Source: Sphingobacterium thalpophilum (GTDB lineage Bacteria > Bacteroidota > Bacteroidia > Flavobacteriales > Flavobacteriaceae). From it: a stretch of 8,136 nt of DNA. Made by a program: the position numbers and the translations under genes. The stretch spans positions 1 through 8,136 of the forward strand of contig CALQBR020000045.1 in assembly GCA_943328865.2 (NCBI GenBank), given 5' to 3'. Below, one piece after another: positions 1 to 6,324 of the stretch; position 1 is the first letter of the stretch; every line of letters starts with the position of its first letter. The notes under the pieces were generated by a model, which ran no database searches, had not been told where the DNA came from, and saw only the letters and a program-made list of their open reading frames with translations.

Positions 1-70
1 CAAAAATAGCTGCTTTATTTTCGCTATTTTTGAATCGAAAGGAGTACGCAGGAAAATTCAGTTTTTGCAT
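1..70 (-). CDS. Partial (5' end only): HsdR N-terminal domain-type protein, divergent from holA
   Basis: Reading the minus strand from the ATG at 70-68 gives an open frame of 23 codons that runs off the left edge, starting MQKLNFPAYSFRFKNSENKA. This beginning closely resembles, from memory, the N terminus of short flavobacterial proteins annotated as 'type I restriction enzyme HsdR N-terminal domain-containing protein'. In those genomes the gene commonly lies next to, and divergent from, holA, as here. Such proteins are small, stand-alone PD-(D/E)XK-like nuclease domains without the helicase part of a real HsdR, and their cellular role is not established. None of the nuclease motifs can be seen because they lie outside the window, so the call rests on the N-terminal peptide and the neighbour. 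The start is only five bases from a promoter-like TACTTTTG, so a leaderless transcript is possible. Confidence 0.6.
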   Translation of the reverse strand, partial: MQKLNFPAYSFRFKNSENKAAIF

Positions 71-92
71 TTAACAAAAGTATTAAATAAGT

Positions 93-138
93 TTAAAGTT
101 TAAGTTTTAAAGTTTCACAAGGAAGCTATAAACTTTAA
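93..138 (+). repeat. Repeated TTTAAAGTTT motif with inverted copy in the holA leader
   Basis: TTTAAAGTTT occurs at 92-101 and again at 106-115, and its inverted form AAACTTTAA lies at 130-138. Either forward copy can pair with the inverted one. The nearer pair gives a 9-bp stem (107-115 with 130-138) around a 14-base loop. A T-rich run (141-150) follows, so the structure looks superficially like a weak terminator placed before holA, where no gene needs terminating. The stem is almost purely A/T in a low-complexity stretch, so chance is a serious alternative. Confidence 0.35.
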
Positions 139-163
139 GCTTTTTATTTTAAACAAATAATAA

Positions 164-1168
164 GTGGACGAGGTAATAAAAATTGTAAACGATATCAAAA
201 GTGGTAACATCAAACCAATTTATTTTTTGATGGGTGAGGAGCCATATTACATTGATAAATTATCGTATTATATCGAAAAAAATGTCCTTTCAGACGAAGA
301 GAAGGGCTTCAATCAAACGGTTCTTTATGGAAGAGATGTGTCTATTGAAGATGTTATTTCTACTTCTAAAAGATATCCGATGATGGCGGATCGTCAAGTT
401 GTGATTGTAAAAGAAGCACAAGATTTAATAAAAACCATCGATAAGCTTGAAAGTTATGCTGAAAATCCAATGCTATCTACTGTTTTGGTTATGTGTTACA
501 AATACAAAACCTTAGATAAGCGCAAAAAAGTAACCAAATATTTAGCCAAGTCTGGAGTCGTTTACGAGAGTAAAAAGCTATATGAAAATCAGGTCGGTGA
601 TTGGATAAAAAGGGTTTTGTCGGGTAGAAATTACGCTATTGAACCTAAAGCATCTGCAATGTTAGTCGAATTTTTGGGAACTGATTTGAGTAAAATTAAT
701 AATGAACTCGAAAAATTACAAATTATATTACCAAAAGGGACCATTATTTCAGCCAATCACATTGAAGAGAATATAGGTTTTAGCAAAGATTTTAATGTAT
801 TCGAATTGCGAAAAGCCATTGGAGAACGCAATATATTGAAAGCTTATCAAATTGCGCAATATTTTTCGGATAACCCAAAAGACAATCCAATGGTAGTCAC
901 AACGACGTTGGTTTTCGGTTTTTTTATTCAATTGTTAAAATACCATGGCTTGAAAGATAGAAATCCAAAAAATGTGGCCACTGTTTTGGGTGTTAATCCA
1001 TTTTTCTTGAAAGACTACGATTTAGCGCTTAAAAATTACCCTATGAAAAAAGTTAGTGCCATTATTGCTTCGCTCAGAATTATTGATGTAAAGAGTAAAG
1101 GCGTTGGTGCTCATGGGATTTCGCAACATGATTTATTGAAAGAAATGTTGGTTAGTATTTTTAATTGA
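164..1168 (+). CDS. holA: DNA polymerase III subunit delta (clamp-loader subunit HolA)
   Basis: The 334-residue protein matches the usual length of HolA (about 340). Delta is the clamp-loader subunit that binds and opens the beta sliding clamp so that it can be loaded onto primed DNA at the fork; it does not hydrolyse ATP. The N-terminal AAA+-like domain begins with the family-typical YFLMGEEPYYID (residues 20-31) and lacks a working Walker A motif, as expected. A second conserved block, DLSKINNELEKL (174-185), and NVFEL (211-215) lie in the middle, and the C-terminal collar domain includes IIDVKSKG (306-313). The start is GTG at 164. It is well supported because an in-frame TAA sits directly before it at 161-163, the next in-frame ATG (residue 23) would cut into the conserved block, and known relatives begin with MDEV. 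No Shine-Dalgarno is visible. The gene is divergent from the HsdR-N-type gene, and ettA follows after 138 bases, probably as a separate unit. Confidence 0.93.
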   Translation: MDEVIKIVNDIKSGNIKPIYFLMGEEPYYIDKLSYYIEKNVLSDEEKGFNQTVLYGRDVSIEDVISTSKRYPMMADRQVVIVKEAQDLIKTIDKLESYAENPMLSTVLVMCYKYKTLDKRKKVTKYLAKSGVVYESKKLYENQVGDWIKRVLSGRNYAIEPKASAMLVEFLGTDLSKINNELEKLQIILPKGTIISANHIEENIGFSKDFNVFELRKAIGERNILKAYQIAQYFSDNPKDNPMVVTTTLVFGFFIQLLKYHGLKDRNPKNVATVLGVNPFFLKDYDLALKNYPMKKVSAIIASLRIIDVKSKGVGAHGISQHDLLKEMLVSIFN

Positions 1169-1306
1169 TTTGTAGTTGTTGGACTTCAATTAAAGATTTT
1201 GTCAATCCTTAAATTCCTCATTATTTATTTGATGGATAATTTTACTTTTTTACCGATATTTACACCCTAATTTAGATCAAATAATTAATAATATTAAATA
1301 AACAAT

Positions 1307-3001
1307 ATGTCAGACGATAAGAAGGTTATATTTTCAATGCAAAAATTGAGTAAAACATACTCAAGCAGTGACAAGCAAGTATTAAAAAATATCTATTTGA
1401 GTTTTTTCTATGGTGCCAAAATTGGTATTTTAGGTCTTAATGGATCTGGAAAATCCTCTTTATTAAGAATTATTGCGGGTGCGGATAAAAATTATCAAGG
1501 CGATATTGTTTTTGCACCAGGTTATTCTGTAGGTTATTTGGAGCAAGAACCACAATTGGATGACAGTAAGACGGTTATCGAGATTGTGAAAGAAGGTGTG
1601 GCAGAGACGATGGCTGTCTTGGATGAATTCAACAAAATCAACAATATGTTTGGTTTGCCAGAAGTGTATGAAGATGCCGATAAAATGCAGCAGTTAATGG
1701 ACCGTCAAGCAGATTTACAAGATAAGATTGATGCACTTGGTGCTTGGGAAATAGATACCAAATTAGAAATTGCTATGGATGCTTTAAGAACTCCAGAAGG
1801 CGATACACCAATTAAGAATTTATCAGGTGGAGAGCGTCGTCGAGTGGCTTTGTGTCGTTTATTATTACAACAACCAGATGTTTTACTTTTGGATGAACCA
1901 ACGAATCACTTGGATGCCGAGAGTGTTCTATGGTTAGAGCAACATTTAGCACAATATGCGGGAACAGTTATTGCAGTAACCCACGATCGTTATTTCCTAG
2001 ACAATGTTGCAGGATGGATTTTAGAGTTGGATAGAGGAGAAGGTATTCCTTGGAAAGGTAATTATTCTTCTTGGTTAGACCAAAAATCCAATAGAATGGC
2101 TCAGGAAGAAAAAGTAGCTTCAAAACGAAGAAAAACCTTAGAGCGAGAGCTGGATTGGGTGCGTCAAGGTGCTAAAGGAAGACAAACCAAACAAAAAGCA
2201 CGTTTGCAAAACTATGACAAGCTTTTGAATGAAGATCAAAAACAATTGGATGAAAATTTAGAAATCTACATTCCTAATGGGCCTCGTTTAGGAACTAATG
2301 TCATTGAAGCCAAGAGTGTTTCTAAAGCATTTGGCGAGAAATTATTATATGATAATTTGAATTTTCAATTGCCGCAAGCTGGAATTGTTGGAATTATCGG
2401 ACCTAATGGTGCTGGTAAATCTACTATTTTCAAAATGATTATGGGAGAAGAAAAACCAGATTCAGGAGAATTTTTAATTGGAGACACTGTTAAAATTGCA
2501 TATGTAGATCAAGCACATTCGAATATCAATCCTGATAAATCTATTTGGGAGAACTTTTGTGATGGTCAGGAACTCATTATGATGGGTGGTAGACAGGTTA
2601 ATTCAAGAGCTTATTTAAGTCGTTTTAACTTTGGAGGAAGTGACCAAAACAAAAAAGTCTCAATGCTTTCTGGGGGAGAAAGAAACCGTTTGCACCTTGC
2701 GATGACTTTGAAAGAAGAAGGGAATGTCCTTTTACTAGATGAGCCAACGAATGATTTGGATATTAATACACTTCGTGCCTTGGAAGAAGGTTTGGAAAAT
2801 TTTGCAGGTTGTGCGGTAGTGATTTCTCACGACAGGTGGTTCTTAGATAGAATTTGTACCCATATTCTAGCATTTGAAGGGAATTCAGAAGTGTATTATT
2901 TTGAAGGTGGTTTTTCTGATTATGAGGAGAATAAAAAGAAACGTTTGGGTGGAGATTTAACACCGAAACGTTTGAAATATAGGAAATTAATTAGAAGTTA
3001 A
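1307..3001 (+). CDS. ettA: Energy-dependent translational throttle protein EttA (ABC-F ATPase)
   Basis: This 564-residue soluble protein has two ABC ATPase domains and no membrane segments, as in the ABC-F family (E. coli EttA is 555). EttA binds the ribosomal E site and couples entry into elongation to the ATP/ADP ratio. Domain 1 has Walker A GLNGSGKS (43-50), signature LSGGE (172-176), Walker B with catalytic Glu197 (LLLDEPTNHLD, 193-203) and switch His THDR (225-228). The insertion between Walker A and the signature (about 100-150) corresponds to the EttA arm that contacts L1 and tRNA. The charged linker (about 255-325) is the P-site tRNA interaction motif. Domain 2 has Walker A GPNGAGKS (365-372), LSGGE (454-458), Glu479 in LLLDEPTNDLD and SHDR (507-510). 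All catalytic residues are present. The arm and overall match favour EttA over Uup or the antibiotic-resistance ABC-F proteins. The ATG is preceded by an A-rich stretch typical of Bacteroidota. A strong terminator follows four bases after the stop. Confidence 0.95.
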   Translation: MSDDKKVIFSMQKLSKTYSSSDKQVLKNIYLSFFYGAKIGILGLNGSGKSSLLRIIAGADKNYQGDIVFAPGYSVGYLEQEPQLDDSKTVIEIVKEGVAETMAVLDEFNKINNMFGLPEVYEDADKMQQLMDRQADLQDKIDALGAWEIDTKLEIAMDALRTPEGDTPIKNLSGGERRRVALCRLLLQQPDVLLLDEPTNHLDAESVLWLEQHLAQYAGTVIAVTHDRYFLDNVAGWILELDRGEGIPWKGNYSSWLDQKSNRMAQEEKVASKRRKTLERELDWVRQGAKGRQTKQKARLQNYDKLLNEDQKQLDENLEIYIPNGPRLGTNVIEAKSVSKAFGEKLLYDNLNFQLPQAGIVGIIGPNGAGKSTIFKMIMGEEKPDSGEFLIGDTVKIAYVDQAHSNINPDKSIWENFCDGQELIMMGGRQVNSRAYLSRFNFGGSDQNKKVSMLSGGERNRLHLAMTLKEEGNVLLLDEPTNDLDINTLRALEEGLENFAGCAVVISHDRWFLDRICTHILAFEGNSEVYYFEGGFSDYEENKKKRLGGDLTPKRLKYRKLIRS

Positions 3002-3005
3002 ATAA

Positions 3006-3040
3006 AGAGCGGCTGTCTATTTAGACAGCCGCTCTCTTTT
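3006..3040 (+). terminator. Rho-independent terminator of ettA
   Basis: A perfect 13-bp stem, AGAGCGGCTGTCT at 3006-3018 and AGACAGCCGCTCT at 3023-3035, closes a 4-base ATTT loop. It is followed by C and a short T run (3037-3040). The stem is GC-rich in a very AT-rich neighbourhood and starts four bases after the ettA stop codon. Read on the minus strand the stem is followed by TTATT, so it may also stop leftward transcription arriving from hsp20. Confidence 0.92.
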
Positions 3041-3111
3041 ATCCTATTTTGAAATAGCAGAAAAACAAAATAGAATCTCACGTAGCATTACGCTTTGTTT
3101 TATAATAAGAT
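3041..3111. other. Gene-free stretch with short imperfect inverted repeats
   Basis: No plausible reading frame was seen here. Several short complementary pairs occur: CTATTTTG at 3044-3051 with CAAAATAG at 3066-3073, AAAACAAA at 3062-3069 with TTTGTTTT at 3094-3101, and a small CGTA-GCAT-TACG hairpin at 3081-3092 nested inside the latter. Some of these pairings exclude each other. They could be background in AT-rich DNA or the remains of a longer structure between two convergent genes. Confidence 0.35.
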
Positions 3112-3161
3112 AATCGTGAAATCATTTGATACCAGTTTTGAAATCATTTGATTTCACGATT
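3112..3161 (-). terminator. Long stem-loop with internal direct repeat; candidate hsp20 terminator
   Basis: AATCGTGAAATCA (3112-3124) is the exact reverse complement of TGATTTCACGATT (3149-3161), giving a 13-bp stem with a 24-base loop. Inside it GAAATCATTTGAT is repeated exactly (3118-3130 and 3140-3152), and 3140-3155 is itself a palindrome-like GAAATCA-TT-TGATTTC, so at least two alternative folds exist. The structure begins about 25 bases after the hsp20 stop codon in the direction of hsp20 transcription and is followed there by ATCTTATTAT, only moderately T-rich. A terminator role is plausible by position but the large loop and weak T run make it non-classical. Confidence 0.45.
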
Positions 3162-3185
3162 TATTAAAACTTTTGTTGCTAATAT

Positions 3186-3665
3186 TTATTTAATAGCAAT
3201 AGTTTTTGTTGTTTTTCTCTTACCAGTTTCTTTTTTTCCAACCGTTACATGAAGAATTCCTTCTTTATAATTTGCTTCGATTTTGTTTTCATCTGCATAT
3301 TCTGGCAATGTAAATGATCTGTAAAAAGATTGGTAGTTAAATTCTTTTCTAACAAAATCTTCTCTTCTGCTTAATTCTTCTTTTTCTTCTTCTCTTTCAG
3401 ATGAAATCACAAGTAAATTGTTTTCAATTTCAACTTTAAAATCTTCTTTTTTCATTCCAGGAACAGCCATTTCAATTTCTAATTTGGTATCTGTTTCTCT
3501 TAAATTCACAGAGGGTAAATTACTGCCGATAGCTGCATAATTTCTATCTGTCCAGTCAAAAATATCTCTAGAGAAAAAATCCTCTAAAAAAGTGTTAACT
3601 GAAGGCAACAAACCAAATTTACTCACTGACGGTGTTAAACCGTTTCTTTTAACTAATGTTTCCAT
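3186..3665 (-). CDS. Small heat-shock protein, Hsp20/alpha-crystallin family
   Basis: The 159-residue protein is an ATP-independent cytoplasmic holdase chaperone that keeps unfolding proteins soluble for later refolding by DnaK/ClpB-type machines; this role is inferred from the family. A variable N-terminal arm (about 1-48, with LLPSVNTFLEDFF) precedes the alpha-crystallin domain (about 50-145). That domain carries AVPGMKKEDFKVEIENNLLVI (67-87) and the diagnostic A-x4-G-x-L box as ANYKEGIL (131-138). The C terminus ends in the I-x-I anchor TIAIK (I156, I158), which docks into neighbouring dimers during oligomerisation. Length and motif order are normal. The ATG at 3665-3663 is preceded by an A-rich leader, and a good promoter lies about 35 bases upstream. 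The gene stands alone, convergent with ettA and downstream of rhlE with a 176-base gap. No CIRCE operator is visible, so any heat-shock control is by another route. Confidence 0.95.
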   Translation of the reverse strand: METLVKRNGLTPSVSKFGLLPSVNTFLEDFFSRDIFDWTDRNYAAIGSNLPSVNLRETDTKLEIEMAVPGMKKEDFKVEIENNLLVISSEREEEKEELSRREDFVRKEFNYQSFYRSFTLPEYADENKIEANYKEGILHVTVGKKETGKRKTTKTIAIK

Positions 3666-3699
3666 AATGTTTTTGTTAATTGTTTTTTAATAATAATAT

Positions 3700-3728
3700 C
3701 AAATGTAATACAATTAACTGGCTGTAAA
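3700..3728 (-). promoter_or_regulatory. Bacteroidota-type promoter for hsp20
   Basis: On the minus strand TACATTTG (3707-3700) is an exact match to the -7 consensus TAnnTTTG. Seventeen bases further upstream TTTA (3728-3725) approximates the -33 TTTG element. Initiation a few bases downstream would give a leader of roughly 30 bases. Further upstream the hexamer GTTAAT recurs (3718-3713, 3770-3765, and 3777-3772), a possible but unproven regulator site. Confidence 0.5.
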
Positions 3729-3841
3729 CGAATGATTTGTTTCTAAATCGTTGAACTTTAAGGTATTAACGATTAACTGCAAATCCGAAAACAGACTTTA
3801 ACTATTTTCTTACAGAAAAAAGGGAGCAATGGCTTAATTGA

Positions 3842-5095
3842 TTAATACCAACGCTTTTTATTTTGCTTTGCATTAGCTGATTTTCTAGATTTATGAGCCC
3901 CTGCACTGCGATTGGAATTTTTTGGAGTACTTGAAGCTGCTGTTTCTGGAGCGCCAGAATGCCATGGGTAAGGATGGTCAGAAACGATTTTCACGTCTAC
4001 TTTAATCAGTTTTTGGATGTCTTTCCAATATTGGTGTTCGTCTTTACTGCAAAAAGAAATGGCAATACCGCCATTTCCTGCTCGGCCTGTCCGACCAATT
4101 CGGTGTACATAGGTTTCAGGAATATTCGGCAAATCAAAATTGATAACAAATGGTAATTGATCAATATCAATTCCACGAGCAGCAATATCGGTAGCAACAA
4201 GTACACCGACTTCTTTCTTTTTGAAAGCATCTAAAACCCGTTGTCTGGCATTTTGAGATTTATCGCCATGAATCGCTTCAGCGGCAATATCATGTTTTCG
4301 CAATGCTTTTACGACATTGTCGGCTCCATGCTTGGTTCTGGAAAACACCAAAACATCTGTTAGGTTTTCATTTTTAATTAAATGATACAAAAGATTGCGT
4401 TTCTCTGTTTTATCTACAAAATAAACGCGTTGTTCTACATTCTCAGCAGTCGAAGACACTGGAGAAACCGTTACACTTGCGGGGTCTTTTAAAAACATTT
4501 CAGCCAATTCACGGATAGCGATAGGCATTGTGGCAGAAAAGAATAAAGTTTGTCTGTTTTTTGGTGTCAACTTCACAATTTTTTTCACATCATTTACAAA
4601 TCCCATATCAAGCATTTGGTCTGCTTCATCAAGAACCAACACATGCAAATGGTCTAAATCGATAAAACCTTGTTTGTGCAAGTCCAATAATCTTCCAGGG
4701 GTAGCCACTAAAATATCAACCCCTTTTCTAAGGGTATCTACTTGTGGTACTTGAGAAACACCACCAAAAATAGTGAGTTGTGTTAAATTCGTGTATTTCC
4801 CGTAAGTATCAAAACTCTGTCCAATTTGAACGGCTAATTCTCGAGTTGGGGTAATGACTAAGGCACGAATTTCCTTAGCTTTTTTAGAAGATCCAACAAT
4901 CCGATGTAATTGATGTATAATTGGAATGGCAAAGGCACCTGTTTTTCCAGTTCCAGTCTGAGCGCATCCAATTAAATCCCTTCCTGATAAAACAATAGGA
5001 ATGGCTTGTTCTTGTATTGGAGTAGCGGAAAGGTAACCTTCTTCAAAAACGGCTTTTTGTATACTTTTAGAAAGCGATAAATCTTCGAATAACAT
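3842..5095 (-). CDS. rhlE: DEAD-box ATP-dependent RNA helicase, RhlE-like
   Basis: The 417-residue protein unwinds short RNA duplexes or remodels ribonucleoproteins; RhlE relatives act in ribosome assembly and RNA turnover, often with cold adaptation. All helicase motifs are present and in order: upstream aromatic Phe3, Q motif with Gln28 in TPIQEQAIP, Walker A AQTGTGKT (45-52), PTRELA (83-88), GG (111-112), TPGR (132-135), DEAD (156-159), SAT (187-189), VLVFSRTK (248-255), ATDIAARGIDI (301-311) and HRIGRTGR (331-338). A basic, low-complexity tail (about 380-417, rich in Ser, Lys, Asn, Ala, ending NKKRWY) probably adds non-specific RNA binding. The GGVSQVPQV segment and short tail favour RhlE over SrmB, DbpA (no C-terminal rRNA-binding domain is seen) or CshA, but the subfamily is less certain than the DEAD-box call. 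The ATG at 5095 places the Q-motif region at the usual distance. It lies 99 bases downstream of hutG in the same direction, with its own candidate promoter. Confidence 0.9.
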   Translation of the reverse strand: MLFEDLSLSKSIQKAVFEEGYLSATPIQEQAIPIVLSGRDLIGCAQTGTGKTGAFAIPIIHQLHRIVGSSKKAKEIRALVITPTRELAVQIGQSFDTYGKYTNLTQLTIFGGVSQVPQVDTLRKGVDILVATPGRLLDLHKQGFIDLDHLHVLVLDEADQMLDMGFVNDVKKIVKLTPKNRQTLFFSATMPIAIRELAEMFLKDPASVTVSPVSSTAENVEQRVYFVDKTEKRNLLYHLIKNENLTDVLVFSRTKHGADNVVKALRKHDIAAEAIHGDKSQNARQRVLDAFKKKEVGVLVATDIAARGIDIDQLPFVINFDLPNIPETYVHRIGRTGRAGNGGIAISFCSKDEHQYWKDIQKLIKVDVKIVSDHPYPWHSGAPETAASSTPKNSNRSAGAHKSRKSANAKQNKKRWY

Positions 5096-5139
5096 AAATT
5101 TGGGGTTAAGTAACTTGTAATATGGACAAGATATTTTTG

Positions 5140-5147
5140 CAAATATA
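5140..5147 (-). promoter_or_regulatory. Candidate -7 promoter element for rhlE
   Basis: On the minus strand TATATTTG matches TAnnTTTG exactly and lies about 45 bases before the rhlE ATG, in the hutG-rhlE gap. No TTG-like -33 element is found at the right distance, so the support is the -7 element and its position only. The element overlaps one of two copies of the 9-mer ATATAGGTT (5143-5151 and 5181-5189 on the plus strand). Confidence 0.35.
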
Positions 5148-5194
5148 GGTTATTTGTGGATTTGATATTTTTTAATTCGGATATAGGTTGTTTT

Positions 5195-6229
5195 TTAATC
5201 TTGCTGATTTGCTTTCATAAAATCAGTAACCAAACAAGCAATTAATTTCCCAATTAAATGGTTGTTTTTTACTTCGCTTAAATCAGGAGCACCTTCACAA
5301 ATATGGAGGTAACTTACTTTCTCATCTTGACTGAAATAATGAATAAACTGACGTAATTCTTCTACAGAAAACCCAGTCATGGTCATAGCACTACTAGGTA
5401 CATTTGGAATAGCATCTAGGTCTATTTCAATTCCATAATACTCGTCTTTTATAAATTTGAATGCCCGAGTCATTTCCTGTTCAAAGTGCTTTTGTTTTCT
5501 AATATTAATTTCCTCGTAGGTATTGAATTGTAACTGAAGCTCTGTTTTTTTTAAAGAATCCAATACACTTTTAGGGGTGTAACTTTCATGTAATCCAAAG
5601 ATGAAATACTTTTTAAGAAAACCTTCTTCATGAGCATAAGAAAATCCGTTTCCGCTATGTCTTCCCTCTAATATTCTGAAATCAGAATGGGCATCAAAAT
5701 TAATAGCATTAATAGCTTTTCGCTTTGCTAAGGCAGTTCCTTTAATATTTCCATAGGAATTATTATGTCCGCCTCCAATTACTATAGGTATTTTTCCTGC
5801 ATTTACAATGTTAAATATTATATGAGAAACCTCTCGGTCAATTGTTTCGACTAACTCTCCGAATTTTTTTCGGTCGGTGGTATTGTTAAAATCCATATTG
5901 TCAACGGCAGCCATTTGTTCTGAAGTATCGAGATGCCCCAAAACCAATAATTGATTCCCTTTACAATATCGATTGTGTTGGATATTAGCAATGCTTTTTA
6001 TGGCGCTTTCCCAGGCAGAAGCCGTTCCAGGTCTCCCTGAATTGGCTCTTACTCCAATATCTTCAGGTATTCCAAATAACACATATTTAGCCTCACAACT
6101 TTTTAAAAATGAAAGTACCTCCGTGTCTTTAGGAATGGTAAACATTTTTTCCCCAAATTTGATTTCTCCATATCTGTAATTTGTCACTTTTGCAAGGTCA
6201 TTGCTTGTAAACGGGATTAGTTTTTCCAT
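5195..6229 (-). CDS. hutG: Formimidoylglutamase (arginase/ureohydrolase family)
   Basis: The 344-residue protein hydrolyses N-formimidoyl-L-glutamate to L-glutamate and formamide, the last step of one branch of histidine degradation. The binuclear manganese site of the ureohydrolase fold is complete: His155 in IGGGHNNSYG (151-160), Asp179, His181 and Asp183 in NFDAHSDFR (177-185), and Asp270 and Asp272 in GIEIDLDAI (266-274). The RHSGNGFSYA block (190-199) lies where the family has its substrate-binding loop. Motifs alone would also fit arginase or agmatinase, but the presence of hutI nearby and the resemblance to flavobacterial HutG favour the formimidoylglutamate substrate. The ATG at 6229 is the first Met and fits the usual N terminus. 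hutI is on the same strand upstream but separated by an opposite-strand gene, so hutG probably has its own promoter in the divergent gap 6230-6324. No terminator was seen after it, so read-through into rhlE is possible. Confidence 0.88.
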   Translation of the reverse strand: MEKLIPFTSNDLAKVTNYRYGEIKFGEKMFTIPKDTEVLSFLKSCEAKYVLFGIPEDIGVRANSGRPGTASAWESAIKSIANIQHNRYCKGNQLLVLGHLDTSEQMAAVDNMDFNNTTDRKKFGELVETIDREVSHIIFNIVNAGKIPIVIGGGHNNSYGNIKGTALAKRKAINAINFDAHSDFRILEGRHSGNGFSYAHEEGFLKKYFIFGLHESYTPKSVLDSLKKTELQLQFNTYEEINIRKQKHFEQEMTRAFKFIKDEYYGIEIDLDAIPNVPSSAMTMTGFSVEELRQFIHYFSQDEKVSYLHICEGAPDLSEVKNNHLIGKLIACLVTDFMKANQQD

Positions 6230-6246
6230 TAACGTAAATGTTTATT

Positions 6247-6254
6247 CAAAAATA
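6247..6254 (-). promoter_or_regulatory. Candidate -7 promoter element for hutG
   Basis: On the minus strand TATTTTTG fits TAnnTTTG and lies about 18 bases before the hutG ATG, which would give a very short leader. No convincing -33 TTG is found at the proper spacing. In such AT-rich DNA single -7 matches arise by chance, so the support is modest. Confidence 0.3.
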
Positions 6255-6285
6255 ATATATTTATGTAAACTTAGTATTATTATAA

Positions 6286-6300
6286 ATTATTATTATTATT
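6286..6300 (+). repeat. (ATT)5 trinucleotide run in the hutG/coiled-coil gene divergent gap
   Basis: Five perfect ATT units occupy 6286-6300, flanked by further TAT/TTA-rich sequence, ending 24 bases before the ATG of the plus-strand gene. The run sits between two divergent start codons, so length changes could alter the leader of the plus-strand gene or the spacing upstream of hutG. It is short and may be simple AT-rich background. Confidence 0.7.
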
Positions 6301-6324
6301 TTAGTCCAAAATTTAAAAAAGAAT

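Noticed and set aside
1224..1231. TTTATTTG as an ettA promoter -7 element, with TTTTG upstream at 1197-1201
   Set aside because: It lacks the TA of TAnnTTTG and the spacing is long. Such near-matches are common in this AT-rich gap, so it is not listed as a feature.
1307..3001. Antibiotic-resistance ABC-F protein
   Set aside because: The inter-domain and arm layout and the length match EttA, and the gene sits among housekeeping genes. Nothing points to a resistance-type ABC-F.
3805..3819. Small hairpin TTTTCT-TAC-AGAAAA downstream of rhlE as a terminator
   Set aside because: The stem is only six bp and nearly all A/T, with no T run after it in the direction of rhlE transcription.
3666..3841. 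CIRCE (HrcA) heat-shock operator before hsp20
   Set aside because: No TTAGCACTC-N9-GAGTGCTAA-like inverted repeat is present.
3959..4754. Plus-strand and alternate-frame open frames within rhlE
   Set aside because: They overlap a strongly conserved DEAD-box gene, resemble no family and have shadow-like composition. The same holds for small frames inside holA, ettA, hutG and the coiled-coil gene.
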